In this document: positions 33,759-45,086 of the stretch, piece by piece
How the letters are laid out: every line of letters starts with the position of its first letter
Position numbering within the stretch: the first letter of the stretch is position 1
NCBI GenBank assembly: GCA_020726505.1
Contig: JAHLEZ010000045.1
Span: forward strand, 62,001-126,000
Direction of reading: 5' to 3'
Length of the DNA: 64,000 nt
Source: Leptodontidium sp. MPI-SDFR-AT-0119
Taxonomy: Eukaryota; Ascomycota; Leotiomycetes; Helotiales; Leptodontidiaceae
Program-made: the position numbers and the translations under genes
The notes under the pieces: generated by a model
What the model was told of the DNA's origin: nothing
Database searches by the model: none
What the model saw: the letters and a program-made list of their open reading frames with translations, nothing else

Positions 33759-34800
33759 TCAACAACCTGCTCTGCGGTGGCCTCTCCCAGTGGAAGCAAT
33801 ACTGCCCAGCTCCATTGCAACACGTCGCATCCGCAGGCCCGTTACCAAACTAGGCTCTCCATCCAAGGTTTTTCCTAGTTCGTAGGGGACATTGTACTCG
33901 GGCGGGGTTGGTAAGTCCGCCATGTAAGCTGGTTGGGTGCATTGAGATATCGTTCCATGTCCCCATCGGATCTTCGTTTCGCTACCCATTCATTCAAAAA
34001 GTTGCGGAATACCGATACATCAGAGTCTAGCTCACAGTTACAGGGTCACTCTGAAATGCTCTGCACCATGTCTATATTTCGATCCCACGGAGGGATGCTC
34101 GTGAAGTGTGTATCTTTCGTGATGAGCTCGTATAGTGTGAATACGACGCTGAACACGTCATCCCGACCGTCTATCAACCACCCTTCCGCGTGCAGCGAAG
34201 TTAAAGTCGAAGAAGACGAGCTTGTGTGTGTCTGGGTCGATAAGGAGATTTCGGGGTGCAACGTCTTGATGCATGATTCCTAGTTCCAGGTTGAGAAAAT
34301 CCACAACTTGGGTAAGTTGTTGCAGCTACTCGAATCGAAAAGGCACCTTTAGAATTTCAAGAGCTCTACCTGGGATGTACTTTGTAGTAAATCCAATCAC
34401 ACGAGACTCCACATCTTCGAGGATAACGCGATCAAGTCGTAATAGATTGGGATGCGAGGCAGACTTTTCAAAAGGTGCAGTTCATCCTAGGCCATAAGCA
34501 TTCTCACAGGCTTCCACCAGGAGTTGAATTTGAAGGTAACGGTTTAAGGATTCCCGGACTCATCTTCGTAGGATGAGAGATCAACACCTGGTCCTAACCG
34601 ATCGAGCTCTTGAAGTTTAGAGTACTAGATTGTACAGCAATCGGCGAGTGATGGGACGTTCGCGAAGGGAAAATATGGGACAAAGATAGTTTCATCCTCC
34701 TCCGGAGCATCTCGTCAAAATCTGTAGGGAGGGTGCTGTTCGGGAAGCAGTTCATTTGAAGTTCGGCAAGTCCACAAAGGCCACCCTCCAAAGCTCAGCC
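33759..34800 (-). pseudogene. Decayed protein kinase-like gene
   Basis: Reading the minus strand across frames gives ordered pieces of a fungal protein kinase-like protein. They are: FKFNSWWKPVRML and DELHLLKS; then NLLRLDRVILEDVESRVIGF; the catalytic loop GIMHQDVAPRNLLIDP; FFDFN in the DFG position; and DGRDDVFSVVFTLYELITKD. A distal conserved block reads YELGKTLDGEPSLVTGLRMRRVAMELG. Breaks are visible between them: TAA after ESGNP, TAG before DELHLL, a frameshift before HPNLL, TAG in place of a likely Trp before LQQLTQ, a frameshift before GWLIDGRDD, and TGA after QSISE. The start cannot be placed. The product would be non-functional. Confidence 0.7.
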
Positions 34801-34886
34801 TCCCGTAGCCACCATCGATCCAAAAATAATCGATGCTTGTCGAAAGCACTTACTAGGACGTAGCTATATCACTTAGTGGACCGCTG

Positions 34887-35311
34887 ATGCCATATGTAAG
34901 CTCATCGAGGACTCTGGGACAAGAGCACTGGACCTGGACTCGAAAATACAAGACTCACAGACCACATGAGTACCCTATCAGCGCCAAATCCATATTGATA
35001 GTAAGAGGGCCCCCATTTCTAGGCTGGACGGTCGTCGGTCACGATTGGAAGTGTTATATCATGTGGAAAGAGAAGGGTGGCAATGTGGTAAGTTCTTCCC
35101 CTTGGCATCTGCTATGCTTGCTTGCTTGCTTACATGTGCCCTGCTGCAGACCGTGCTTGGTCCCTGGCGCATGTTAAATGCGGGGACGGAAAGCCACGAC
35201 GAGATTCTGATCCTGATAGCGTTGATTCAAACGGTGAAGAACTGGCTGGAGGGAGAATATTGGTCGTGGCTGTGTAAGAACGTACTAGATGAACTATCAT
35301 TAGAATCATAA
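34887..35311 (+). pseudogene. C-terminal fragment of a fungal PD-(D/E)XK-nuclease-like protein
   Basis: Two exons joined across 35088-35149 (62 nt, GTAAGT donor, CTGCAG acceptor) read FLGWTVVGHDWKCYIMWKE and then VLGPWRMLNAGTESHDEILI up to EGEYWSWLCKNVL. I recognise this ending from a common fungal hypothetical family annotated as PD-(D/E)XK nuclease-like. Only about 120 residues are present, whereas family members are several hundred, so the N-terminal part is missing. The fragment itself has no internal stop. It lies among other gene remains, which favours a truncated relic over an intact small gene. Confidence 0.5.
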
Positions 35312-35544
35312 TAAGACAGCTTTATAATAAGTGTGATTCAGTTCTTGGTGCAAGTTACTCTATGCCGGGAGCCTAGAGGAGGATATACTAATACGTAGGG
35401 ATGGATTACGCGGGAAAAGCTCACGATTTCACAGGACTTACGTCTCGCAATTCTGGCAACCACTAAAATTTGACTATCAACCAACCTATGGAGCTCACCC
35501 CAAAACTTCCCGTTGATGTATGCATTGTACCAAATGCACTGAAA

Positions 35545-37577
35545 TTATATAATCTCAATAAGTCCGACTTTCTGCACGAATTCATCGGTCATTGTCTCCC
35601 CGTACATTACACCGTGAACGTAAGTTTCGCCAATCAGCCGCAACGTTCCTGTCTCAACATCTCGACGGAGAATAAATGGGACATGAGAGTTCATCAAAAG
35701 CCAAACCTCATCGCCTTGGAGCAGAGATTTTGGGCCCAGTCCCAAATAGCCTTTAGCAGTCTTGTACATTCGCCGATGTCTGCCAAAGGTCTCAATCAAC
35801 GGGAGCAAAGGGGACTTAGAATGAAGTAATTCCTCCCCTTGCTCTAAGTGGGTCATAACTTCCTCAAGTGTCGGTAATGTGGATTGTAGCATAGCTGACT
35901 TCGAGACTTGACTCAGTGCGTTGGTTAACCTCGTTTGAAATGCTGTGTCTGCGTCTAGAAGGTGATCCTTTTGGATAAGATAGAGAATTTCTGCACAGCG
36001 ATCGCGGAGAAAGAGCTGGAAATTTTCGGCTTTTCCCGAGGGCCCAAGGTGACTGAGAGGTTCATCTGCTATAATGGTTCGGATCATGGCCCAAGTCCGG
36101 GGCTCATCCGTCAACTCATAAGCCGAGTTCTCAGCCACACAATACTCCAGGAGATATAGTGGATGCCCCATTTCCAGGGGGTTGGGACCTTGATCGACGA
36201 TTACGTCGAGACAGACCCCGTGCACGAAGAGTTTGTTTTCTTGGGTTGACGGCCTATATGAGTTGAATTCTTTGATCTTTGCAGCATCAAAGACTTTCTC
36301 AATGGTGGAGTCACTCCTGAATGCCATGAGTGAGTAGGCTCTCTCCTCGGAAGGAATAGAATAGTCAGGTACCCAAGAGGGAAGTCCAGCTACAACCTTA
36401 TGAGAGCTGTCGGCAACGCAACTGAGATGATATAGGTAACGAGTATTTTGGAGTATTAGCGATGTAAATCCCGCGTATACTTCGGCAGTAGAGAGCCGAT
36501 AGTCTGGTACGATGGGGTTTTCCATTCCGGTAGGTAAGGCTTCAAGTGCAAGCCCGAGCCAAGAGTAGATGTGGTCTCTTGGATCCGTCACATTGGCTCC
36601 TACACCACTGACAAGAACTGAGAGTTTCACATACCAGGAACTAGTGTAGTCCAAAGACGCACCATAGAGTATGTCCAATGAGGTGCTGAGAAGCCCAGTG
36701 CTAGGTGCGATATAACCTAGGTTTAAGACGCCAAGGAAGTGAGAAAAAGTCGAGAGCCTTGAGACGGCAAACCAAGTCTTTGGAAAGACTTCCCCAAGTT
36801 GAAGATACCACCCAAGTGTCTGAATTTTCCCCGTGAAAAATAGAAGGTAGCTCCAATCCAAGAACTCACCTCCGCTGAGGAGGAAGACTTGTTTGTAGTC
36901 GACTAATGTGACTTTCTGGATAACCCAACCGCGAGAAAACCAGCTACGACTAGCAATAAAGTCGAAGTAATGTTGCCACGCGGTTTCCAGCGGTTGCAGG
37001 CCTCTTGTCCAAGGCGCTCGACGATGCGGGAATCGTCACAGAATGCACTGCTTTGCCTCAACCATGCCTCATCACTATCATCTGGAAAAGCCTCCAAGAA
37101 AGCAGGCGCAAAAGCCTGGTTGACCCAGAGAACATTCTCATGGGGATCATTTCTCCCTAACCAGACAACGACTTGGCTGGCGTTCTTGTAGATTTGCCCC
37201 ATTAGTGCGACTTGTTTAGAACGTTCAGAATGATTGGCCTAATTGATGCATACTGCATCGACCCATATGAGGCGGGGCTGTGCTGCTTTCTTCGCCACAA
37301 CTTTGAGAAAATCGAGCAGGTTGTCCTGGACTTGCAATACCATGCCGTCGCAGATGAGAGGAGATTGGTGAGGTGGGGCAGTATTTGCTTTTTCAGGGAC
37401 ACCGTTAAACTCTGGTGGACCCCACGTATAAGATAGAGCATCGAACTCTGGAGATGTGTCGAGGTCCGAGTGGAAGAGTGACAAGTTAAGAGCATGGGGC
37501 TTTGCTTCATCAAATTTTATCTTCACGAGCCGAATTTGCTGGCCATTGCTGAAGTCCTTGTATTGATAAGATGACAT
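35545..37577 (-). pseudogene. HET-domain (heterokaryon incompatibility) protein gene with a nonsense codon and a frameshift
   Basis: The minus-strand ATG at 37577 opens a typical HET protein: FDALSYTWG, LIWVDAVCIN, then QVALMGQIYKNASQVVVWLG, and after a shift RSWFSRGWVIQKV. A 438-codon C-terminal region runs to 35545 and ends with the usual low-complexity-free tail (RRDVETGTLRLIGETYVHGVM). Codon 113 is TAG (37239-37241), directly after CIN where the family has Gln; frame continues on the far side. Between about 37000 and 36960 the frame shifts by one base (a missing base). HET domains trigger cell death when incompatible hyphae fuse, and such genes often decay or recombine. With two lesions this copy should be inactive. 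Confidence 0.8.
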
Positions 37578-37975
37578 GGTAAGTTCTCAAGCGATGTTGG
37601 GTCTTTGAGTATTAGGATAGAGGCTCAAAGATTGAATGTGCCTGTTGATATTGTATTTGTATCTAGTGTTGAAATCGCGAGGCAGCCTGCAGCCTCGCGG
37701 TTCTTACCTCGTTAGCGTGGCACGGGAAAGCCCGGGGGGTACGGCGGACCCGGTTAAAAGTGTGCCACGCGGGGTCAGGAATCGGCATATGGTGAGAACT
37801 GGATTGCAGCGTTGTTGACAAGGTTAGGTGACGCTTCCAGCGCGCGGCATAAATAATTTCAATTCCCACTTTGCACATGGTTCTCGCAAATGCTTACAGT
37901 AGTAGAATTCTAAGAACGAAAATGGCTTTGCCATCATAGAGAAAGGCCCCAGCTAGAAACATTAATACATAGCAA
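37578..37975. other. Spacer between HET gene and HET remnant
   Basis: No coding content recognised; includes the presumptive promoter of the HET pseudogene, GC-rich around 37680-37770. Confidence 0.4.
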
Positions 37976-38446
37976 TCAATGCAGTTCAAAATCCTGAAGC
38001 TGGACTTGGCCGTTCTCCAGAGCTTCTATAGCTTCTCCATGCATAATCCCATCCAGGTAAATATCGGCTACATACTCGTAGTGATTGTCAACCTGCCTGA
38101 GGGCCATCGGAACATCACTCCCAAGCATGACACAAACCAAGTCCCCACTGTTGAGCTTTTGGATATAACTCGTTTTTCCCACACGGCCTTCGTCGGTCAG
38201 CATGATAGCGGCAGAGCTACTCAATTGGCGCAACTCCACTAGCAGCGCGTGTGTAAACTAGCTTGAGGTAGGGCCGTCCGGCTCTTGGTCTTGCAGAAGA
38301 ACCATCTCTGCGGGTCCCATCACTAATCCCTTGTTCTCTTCGCCTCCAATAGTGAGGTATCTGCTCCGAAAGCTTTCTTCAAACCCGAGTCTGTCGAGAT
38401 CTGATTTTGTTCTCTCCTTAGGGTTATCGCCCCCACAAAATAGCAT
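37976..38446 (-). pseudogene. C-terminal remnant of a second HET-type gene
   Basis: Two minus-strand frames (37976-38239 and 38258-38446) read as the end of a HET protein. The second contains ESFRSRYLTIGGEENKGLVMGPAEM; the first contains GDLVCVMLGSDVPMALRQ and then YVADIYLDGIMHGEAIEALE, the standard closing module of fungal HET proteins. The two frames are out of register. Nothing of the HET domain itself is found upstream; instead the sequence passes directly into a carboxypeptidase fragment on the opposite strand at about 38445. It is a truncated relic. Confidence 0.6.
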
Positions 38447-39426
38447 GGAGTCGTATGGAGGGCATTATGGTCCTGATGAGTAGGAAGTTTTGTTTCTTTG
38501 GTTCGAACTTGATGGCGATAGATGCTCTACACTGACTGAGCCAGAATTCGCTTCATACTTTACATCGCAGAACGTAGCTATAGCAGTTGGTTCGCTGATT
38601 GGGCAGAAAATCTCTCTAGTCACCCTCGGGATTAACAATGGCTGGTTTGATCCCATCATCCAAGAGAAAGCCAGTATACACTACAGTTTCAACAACAGCT
38701 ACAAGGCCATCATCTCGGCTTCCCAGCATACCATGTATCTTGACTCCTACGAGACATATTGCTTGCCATTGCTAAAGAAATGCGGCGAGGTGACTGGAAC
38801 GGATGAGGCGTGCGAGATGGCACATCATATCTAGTATAATACGCTTGAGTTCTCGATGAGTAGTGTGGTTGATATGAATGTGTATGATATGAGGAAGGGG
38901 TTCAATAACCCACTGCCGCCGAAGACGTATGTGGCGTATTTGAGAAGGCCGGAGGTTGCAAAGGCTATCGGTGCCAGTGGAAAGTTTCCGTTCACGGAGT
39001 GCTCTGATAAGTTGTTTAGCAAGTTCACTAAGACGGGAGATAGTGCGTATTGAGCTTCTTCCTGAGTGTCCGAGGTGGAGACTGACTGGTAATAGATGCG
39101 AGGTCTTTCCTGCCAACGCTCTCACGAGTAGTTCAATCTGGAATCACGACATTGATCTGGGCAGGGATGCAGATTGGATCTGTAACTGGTACGGTGGTCT
39201 TGAATCGGCTCATGCCATCGTCTATGATGGAGCCGAAGAGCTCAAGAAGAAGCGAGTGAGCACATACTTTGTGGATGGAGTTCCTAATGGGACTTTTAAG
39301 GGTGTGGAGAATCTGAGCTGGATGAGAGTCTTCGAAGCAGGCCATCATGCCCCGTATTACCAGCTTAAGTTGGCTTTGCAGGCTTTCAAGCTGACTATGC
39401 AGAGAAAGGCGGTGTTCTCGACGTAG
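38446..39426 (+). pseudogene. Serine carboxypeptidase (S10) 5'-truncated pseudogene
   Basis: The plus strand starts abruptly at the S10 nucleophile motif (ESYGGHYGP, 38448-38474). It continues with EFASYFTSQNVAIAVGSLIG and LGINNGWFDPIIQEKA, then a tail containing DADWICNWYGG (catalytic Asp region) and FEAGHHAPYYQ (catalytic His region), ending at TAG 39424-39426. The N-terminal 150-200 residues expected of a secreted carboxypeptidase are absent. A TAG at 38832-38834 interrupts the frame, and around 39048-39120 the frame is lost and regained. A possible intron lies at about 38480-38540. These enzymes normally remove C-terminal residues from peptides in acidic vacuoles or outside the cell; this copy cannot. 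Confidence 0.75.
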
Positions 39427-40217
39427 AGGTACCTAGGGGTAGGGCGAAAAGTAAACTGAGTGGAGTGACGGCGTCCAAAATACTTGAGAATGAGTTCTAA
39501 GGTGAACGTAGTCTGATGTCGTTGAAAGGAGCAGGAAATGCAAAATACGTAGCAAGTGACAGTGACTACAGAGCCTCTGGGAAGTTGAGCAAAATACATG
39601 AAAGTCCAGACCCTGAGCTGAATTGAAAGTACATGCATTTGAAAGGGTCAAGGGGGCCAATCGGGATGATACAAGTTGAAATAACAATAACCTATTTCTC
39701 TGTGAGAATTCGTGACAGCAAGAGCTGAAAATTTGGGAGGATATAACTTATTCCGCGAATCCTGACTCAAGTAAAGCAACGGAAGCATGAGGACAACGAA
39801 TTTCTCGAGCAGAGAGAGGTCCACGGGAGTGGTATGGTCAGATCACGTGACGATAAACAACCTTTCGATTCCAACCTCATGGAAGGTGCTCATACTAATG
39901 GCAGGCCCGGCTGAAAGCTACTGGTATTTGGAAGTTCAAATCGACATCAGGAATGGAGCAATCGTTGTGTTGAGCTGTATCGTCATATTACCATTTGAAT
40001 TGGTCTTAGTGATCGGCTCCTAACCCCTTAAACGCCAAGGCGGCTCTCATGCAAGCACTCAACGCGTAGCACGCGTAGAAACACGCGACGCGATTGTCTC
40101 CAAATCTCTTCTCCCACTTCTTTCTTCTCCCCTCCTCTCCCCTCATCCCCAACCACAACACAATACCAACCACAACCTCCCCAATTTCGCACATCTGTAT
40201 TGCAGTCAACAATCAGG
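39427..40217. other. Intergenic, 0.8 kb, with the MCM4 promoter
   Basis: No gene recognised. A 78-codon frame at 39787-40023 lacks any identifiable motif. The right end carries the MCB-like elements and a C/T-rich leader of MCM4. Confidence 0.45.
40062..40092. promoter_or_regulatory. Cluster of MluI cell-cycle box (MCB-like) elements upstream of MCM4
   Basis: Two perfect ACGCGT motifs at 40062-40067 and 40071-40076 are followed by ACGCGACGCG at 40083-40092, about 125-155 nt before the ATG. ACGCGT is the site bound by MBF-type (Mbp1/Swi6) regulators that switch on replication genes at G1/S, which fits the downstream gene. Confidence 0.7.
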
Positions 40218-43200
40218 ATGTCGTCGCCATCGCATCGTCGACAGCGAAGTTCGCAAAGCGGAACTCCACGTCGCACTTCTAAGAGAAGCAATGTACCCAG
40301 CAGCCCCCCTGATCCAGCGGCAGCCCAGCTTCACAGCGAGGCAGCATCGTCGCAAGGCAATGGCACTCCTCGGAGAGCAGCAGCTCCTCCCTCGTCTTCG
40401 CCGATGAATTACAGGTCGTCGCCAGCAGACATCGCCAGGATGAATAGAGAGCGCGACGTCTCCTCGCCCCTGAGACAGATGACCAACACTCAGACTACCC
40501 AGGAAGATGGCGAGCGCACCCCTCGAGCAACTACCAGTGGTCTCATTGGAGGTAATACAGTGTTTTACTCATCTACCAGCAGGTTGAAACTAACATTTGC
40601 TAGATTCTTCCCCTATTCGATATGCGCCAAGTTCCAGCCCCAGCGGTGCAGGCTTCAATGCCCGTCAACAATCTGTCATGTCGGATATTCGAAGTGATAG
40701 CAGTGCTTTATTTGTTCGCAATCGCACTGCTGGACCTGGATCCTCGATCAACAATTCCCGCCGTGGAGACATCAACTCCGACAATATCAATACCCCTCGT
40801 GCTAGACGCCGAATCTTCATGGACGAAAGTGGTCGAGTCGTCAGAGACATCCCAGCTGAAGGATCTGAAGCACCAACTTTCTCCAACATGGATCCAACAA
40901 CTTCTGACGCACAGGCTATGGGAGGAAGCTCTACACTTTGTATCTGGGGCACCAATGTCTCTATCAACGACACACTTGCTGTGTTTAAGGAGTTCCTCCG
41001 AAATTTCACCAAGAAATACCGCATGTGGGGTGACGGACTGTCCGAGGAGGACACTGATGCTGATCCGGATGCTCAGACCAAGGAATACGTCCAGATGATG
41101 CAGAATATGTTGACTCTAGGTGTAACCAGTCTCAACCTGGATTTCCGCAATCTCAAAGCATACCCTCCAACCAAGAAACTTTGGCAACAGGCCCAAGATT
41201 ATCCCCAGGATATCGTTACACTCATGGATCAAGGTATCAAAGATGTGATGTACGAGCTTGCAGAAGCAGAGATGGCGAAGAACAGACAATCCCAAAGTTC
41301 TGCCGGACATGCTTCTTCGCGCAGCAGAATTATGAGCTCCGAGCCTCCAGTTCCAAGCTCCGATCGCAGTGAGCCAGAACCGCAGACACCAAGGGATCAA
41401 GATCCGAATGAGGTTGATCTGTGCCAGGAGGTGCAGAAGAGGTCTTACAGAGTCCGTCCCTTTGGCTTAGACGAAACTATCAACATGCGAGAGTTGAATC
41501 CATCTGGTTGGTAATTATCTACCTCTACATAGGCATCTGCTAATTCGCGACAGACGTCGACAAGATTATTGCCATCAAAGGACTTGTTATTCGAACCACC
41601 CCAATCATTCCCGACATGAAAGATGCTTTCTTCCGTTGCCAGGTTTGCAATCATACAGTTAAGGTTGATATTGACCGTGGCAAGATTGCCGAGCCAACGA
41701 AGTGCCCTCGTCCAATCTGCGACTCGCCAAACTCGATGCAGATCGTTCACAATCGGTCTGGTTTCATGGACAAGCAAGTCATCAAGCTCCAGGAAACCCC
41801 AGACTCTGTGCCAGCTGGCCAGACGCCACACTCAGTCTCAATGTGCGCATACGATGAATTAGTTGACCTCTGCAAAGCTGGTGATCGTGTTGAGATTACT
41901 GGCATCTTCAAGGCCAGCCCAGTTCGAGTCAATCCAAGAATGCGGACACTCAAGAGTACCTACAAGACATACATCGATATTCTCCACATCCAGAAGGTTG
42001 ACAAGAAGCGAATGGGTATCGATGTCTCGACTGTGGACCAAGACCTCTCGGAACAAATTGCTGGCAACATCGAAGAGACGAGAAAGGTCAGCGAGGAAGA
42101 GGAAGAGAAGATCAAAGCTACAGCTGCCAGACCCGACATCTACGAACTCCTATCAAGATCACTTGCGCCTAGTATCTATGAGATGGACGACGTAAAGAAG
42201 GGAATCTTACTCCAGCTCTTTGGAGGCACCAACAAGTCTTTCGAAAAAGGCGGAAGTCCAAAGTACAGAGGAGATATCAACGTTCTTCTCTGTGGTGACC
42301 CTTCGACTGCCAAATCTCAAATCCTCCAGTACGTCCACAAGATTGCACCTCGTGGTGTCTACACAAGTGGAAAAGGTTCTTCGGCAGTCGGTTTAACAGC
42401 TTATGTCACTCGAGACCCCGAGACGAGGCAATTGGTCCTCGAGTCTGGTGCCTTGGTACTGTCAGATGGCGGTGTCTGCTGTATCGATGAGTTCGATAAA
42501 ATGTCCGATGCAACTCGGTCAGTGCTTCACGAAGTCATGGAACAGCAAACTGTCTCTATCGCCAAGGCTGGTATCATCACAACTTTGAATGCCCGAACCA
42601 GCATTCTCGCCTCCGCCAACCCTATTGGTAGCAAGTATAATCCCAACTTGCCAGTCCCTCAAAACATCGACCTCCCACCAACTTTGCTTTCCCGTTTCGA
42701 TCTCGTCTTCTTGATCTTGGATCGTATAGACGAGACTGCTGATCGGAGATTGGCTAGACATTTGTTGAGTATGTACTTGGATGATAAGCCGCAGAGTGCT
42801 GCCAGTGGAATGGAGATTTTGGTAAGTACCTTGAATATTATAGCAGGAGTTCCGCTAACATTGTCAGCCCATCGAGTTCCTCACCTCCTACGTATCTTAC
42901 GCCCGCACCATGTGCCAGCCGCGCATCAGCCCTGAAGCCTCTGAAGAACTCGTCAACGCTTACGTCGAGATGCGCAAGCTTGGAGAAGATATCCGTGCCG
43001 CTGAGCGCCGTATCACAGCCACCACTCGTCAACTTGAATCTATGATTCGTCTCGCTGAAGCTCATGCCAAGATGCGACTTTCCGAGATTGTCACTCGCGA
43101 CGATGTCAAAGAGGCCGTTCGTCTCATCAAGAGCGCCCTGAAGCAAGCTGCAACAGACGCTCGAACCGGCCTCATCGACATGAGCTTGCTCACAGAAGGT

Positions 43201-43452
43201 ACCAGCGCCAGCGAGCGTCGCCGGAAACAAGATCTCAAGACCGCTGTCCTCGCTCTCTTGGATGACATGACTCGACAGGGTCAAGCCGCGAGATACAGCG
43301 ATGTGGTGAAGCGTATTGGTGAGCAAAGTAGTGTCGCTATTGAGGGTTCGGAATTTGCGGAGACAATTCGATTGTTGGAGCAGGAGGGTAGCATTATGGT
43401 TGTTGGTGAAGGCGCTAGGAAGGCTATTAGACGTGTTACTGGTGTCGCGTAG
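40218..43452 (+). CDS. MCM4: DNA replication licensing factor MCM4 (helicase subunit)
   Basis: Four exons encode 1029 residues. Introns are 40552-40603 (52 nt), 41507-41553 (47 nt, unusual donor GTTGGT) and 42822-42867 (46 nt). The N-terminus (about 1-190) is Ser/Pro/Arg-rich, the regulatory tail typical of Mcm4. A zinc finger follows (CQVC and CPRPIC, about 441-470). The AAA+ core has Walker [10 protein letters not shown] (about 660), Walker [10 protein letters not shown] (about 721) and the arginine-finger motif LLSRFDL (about 792). The C-terminus has the Mcm4-type ending with [12 protein letters not shown] and a winged-helix region. The donor at intron 2 is fixed by conservation: the more canonical GTAATT three bases later would create a stop. 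Mcm4 is one of six subunits of the Mcm2-7 replicative helicase. Confidence 0.97.
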
Positions 43453-44088
43453 AGTTTGAACGTAGCGAGTCAAGATTGGGACTCAGATTAGGTTGAGGGT
43501 CAGGATGAGGATAGCGGGCGTTACGTGTAGGATTTTAGGAATGTTGAAGTCAGGGACATGGTTAATGATAGATGATCGATTACTGGTTATGAACATGGAT
43601 TTCTCTTTGACTTTTCTATACCTTCGAGATCTAGCGTAAGTGAGTTAGCGAGTGAGTCTGGGACTATTTGACAGAATGGTTTTGTTGCACGTAGCACGTT
43701 TGTTTACTTTCTTATTTACAACACTCTCAGCCTGAGTTCACTTCCAAGTCAGGCCAAGTATGAAATGTCAGTCTGGCCAAAAAAACATTTTGTTGCAGAT
43801 CGCAGGTTTGTTTACTTTCCTCTTTTGGAATGCTTCTGCTTGAGTTCACTTTAAGTCAAAGCTGAGCACAAGATACCAATCTGACAAAAAGATTTTTGTT
43901 GCACGTCGCAGGTTTGTTTACATACCAAAATGTGCCTGTGTACCGAGGGTGTAATCATACCAAGGACACTATGAAGCGCAGACTTAATGGCCTTATTCCC
44001 TCTATCTCTGAAACCAAAACTCCACGCATCCCTTCACCAGCAAATAAAGATATCCCTTTTATTTTCATCCCAGTCCCAACCCATCTCC
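43453..44088. other. Intergenic, 0.6 kb, with tandem repeats
   Basis: No gene. It contains three imperfect tandem copies of a roughly 108-base unit, listed separately. The right end is the 3' side of the SGNH esterase. Confidence 0.5.
43681..43922 (+). repeat. Three imperfect tandem copies of a ~108-base unit (TTTGTTGCACGT...GTTTGTTTAC core)
   Basis: The core TTTGTTGCA(C/G)(G/A)T..GCA(G/C)GTTTGTTTAC starts at 43681, 43789 and 43896, giving spacings of 108 and 107. Between cores, GAGTTCACTT and AAGTCA(GG/AAG) blocks also recur, so the whole unit is repeated. The same core appears inverted near 57981 and 58310. Confidence 0.75.
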
Positions 44089-45086
44089 TCATCGATCCTC
44101 TTCTTCGACTCCATTCTTCTGTTCCCCACTTTCACTGCCTTTCACCTCCGCTTTCTTCTCCTGGCCACCCAGAAGTTCAATCAATCTCTCAGCAACCAAT
44201 AGCCCAACCCTCTCGTACCCCGCAGGCGTGAAATGCAATCCGTCATCCCAGATCTCATCGCGATCTCCTTCAGACATGGAGTGATATGGGACCAAGGTGT
44301 TGAGGTCGAGTGTATATCTTTAGACTATGTCAGCTTCGTGTTTCCGGGTTCAAATTGAGCGAGATAACACTTCCACAACCGGCGACTCGCGCAATGAAGA
44401 AGCACCAGCGCCGAGAAGCACAGAGAAAAAAACCAATAGAAAAGGGAGACACTTACACCCCCTCCCTCGCATCTTCCCTGATCAGCTTATTCAACTCATT
44501 TCTCCTATTATCCAACTTCTCATTCTTGACTCCGCATTCCGGCACAGTGAGCATCAAGACTTTGGCGCCTGTCTCAAGAGGAAGGGCAGTGATGGCTTTA
44601 ATCTCGTCATGGATTTTGGTGGTTGAGATGCTGTAGGCGAGATCATTTGTTCCACCTAGGAAGACTACCCAGTCGTAGGGGCGAGGGGGGGTATTTGGGG
44701 AAGCGTCTATTGAGGAGGCGTTAATTTGTGATTCTTATCATACAAGAAAGACCAGAAGAAGGTATGAAAAAGTAAAAGTGAAACAGAAAAGCAAAAGTAA
44801 ATGTCCTCGTCTTGTGAATTTAAAGCTAGGGAGGATGTAGAGAAAAGTCTGACGAGGCTGAGTACTTACACAGCTTATCCATCCGTCTCATAAACCCAGC
44901 CGTAACAAGCTGTCCACTAACACCATCCGTATCGACATCAAAACTCCACTCATGACCAAGTTGTTCTTCAAGGACTTCTTTAGTAGTCTCAGAGTACGGG
45001 GTCCATCGCATGCCGTACATAGAATAGCCTTCTGTCAGGCTGTCGCCGAAACAGAGGATGCGGAGGGGCTGGAGTGTTTTCGGCAT
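44089..45086 (-). CDS. SGNH/GDSL-type esterase
   Basis: Three exons on the minus strand encode 231 residues. Introns are 44707-44869 (163 nt) and 44318-44456 (139 nt). Block I is CFGDSLTEG near residue 14, with Ser as the nucleophile. Block III is LGGTNDLAY and block V is WDDGLHFTPAGYERVG, which supplies the catalytic Asp and His. There is no signal peptide, so the enzyme is probably intracellular. The C-terminus is a charged tail (EEEDR). SGNH enzymes hydrolyse esters of many kinds; the substrate is not deducible. Length and block spacing are normal for the small fungal group. Confidence 0.88.

Noticed and set aside
42838..43473. 211-codon frame antisense to MCM4
   Set aside because: Mirror of a highly conserved coding exon.
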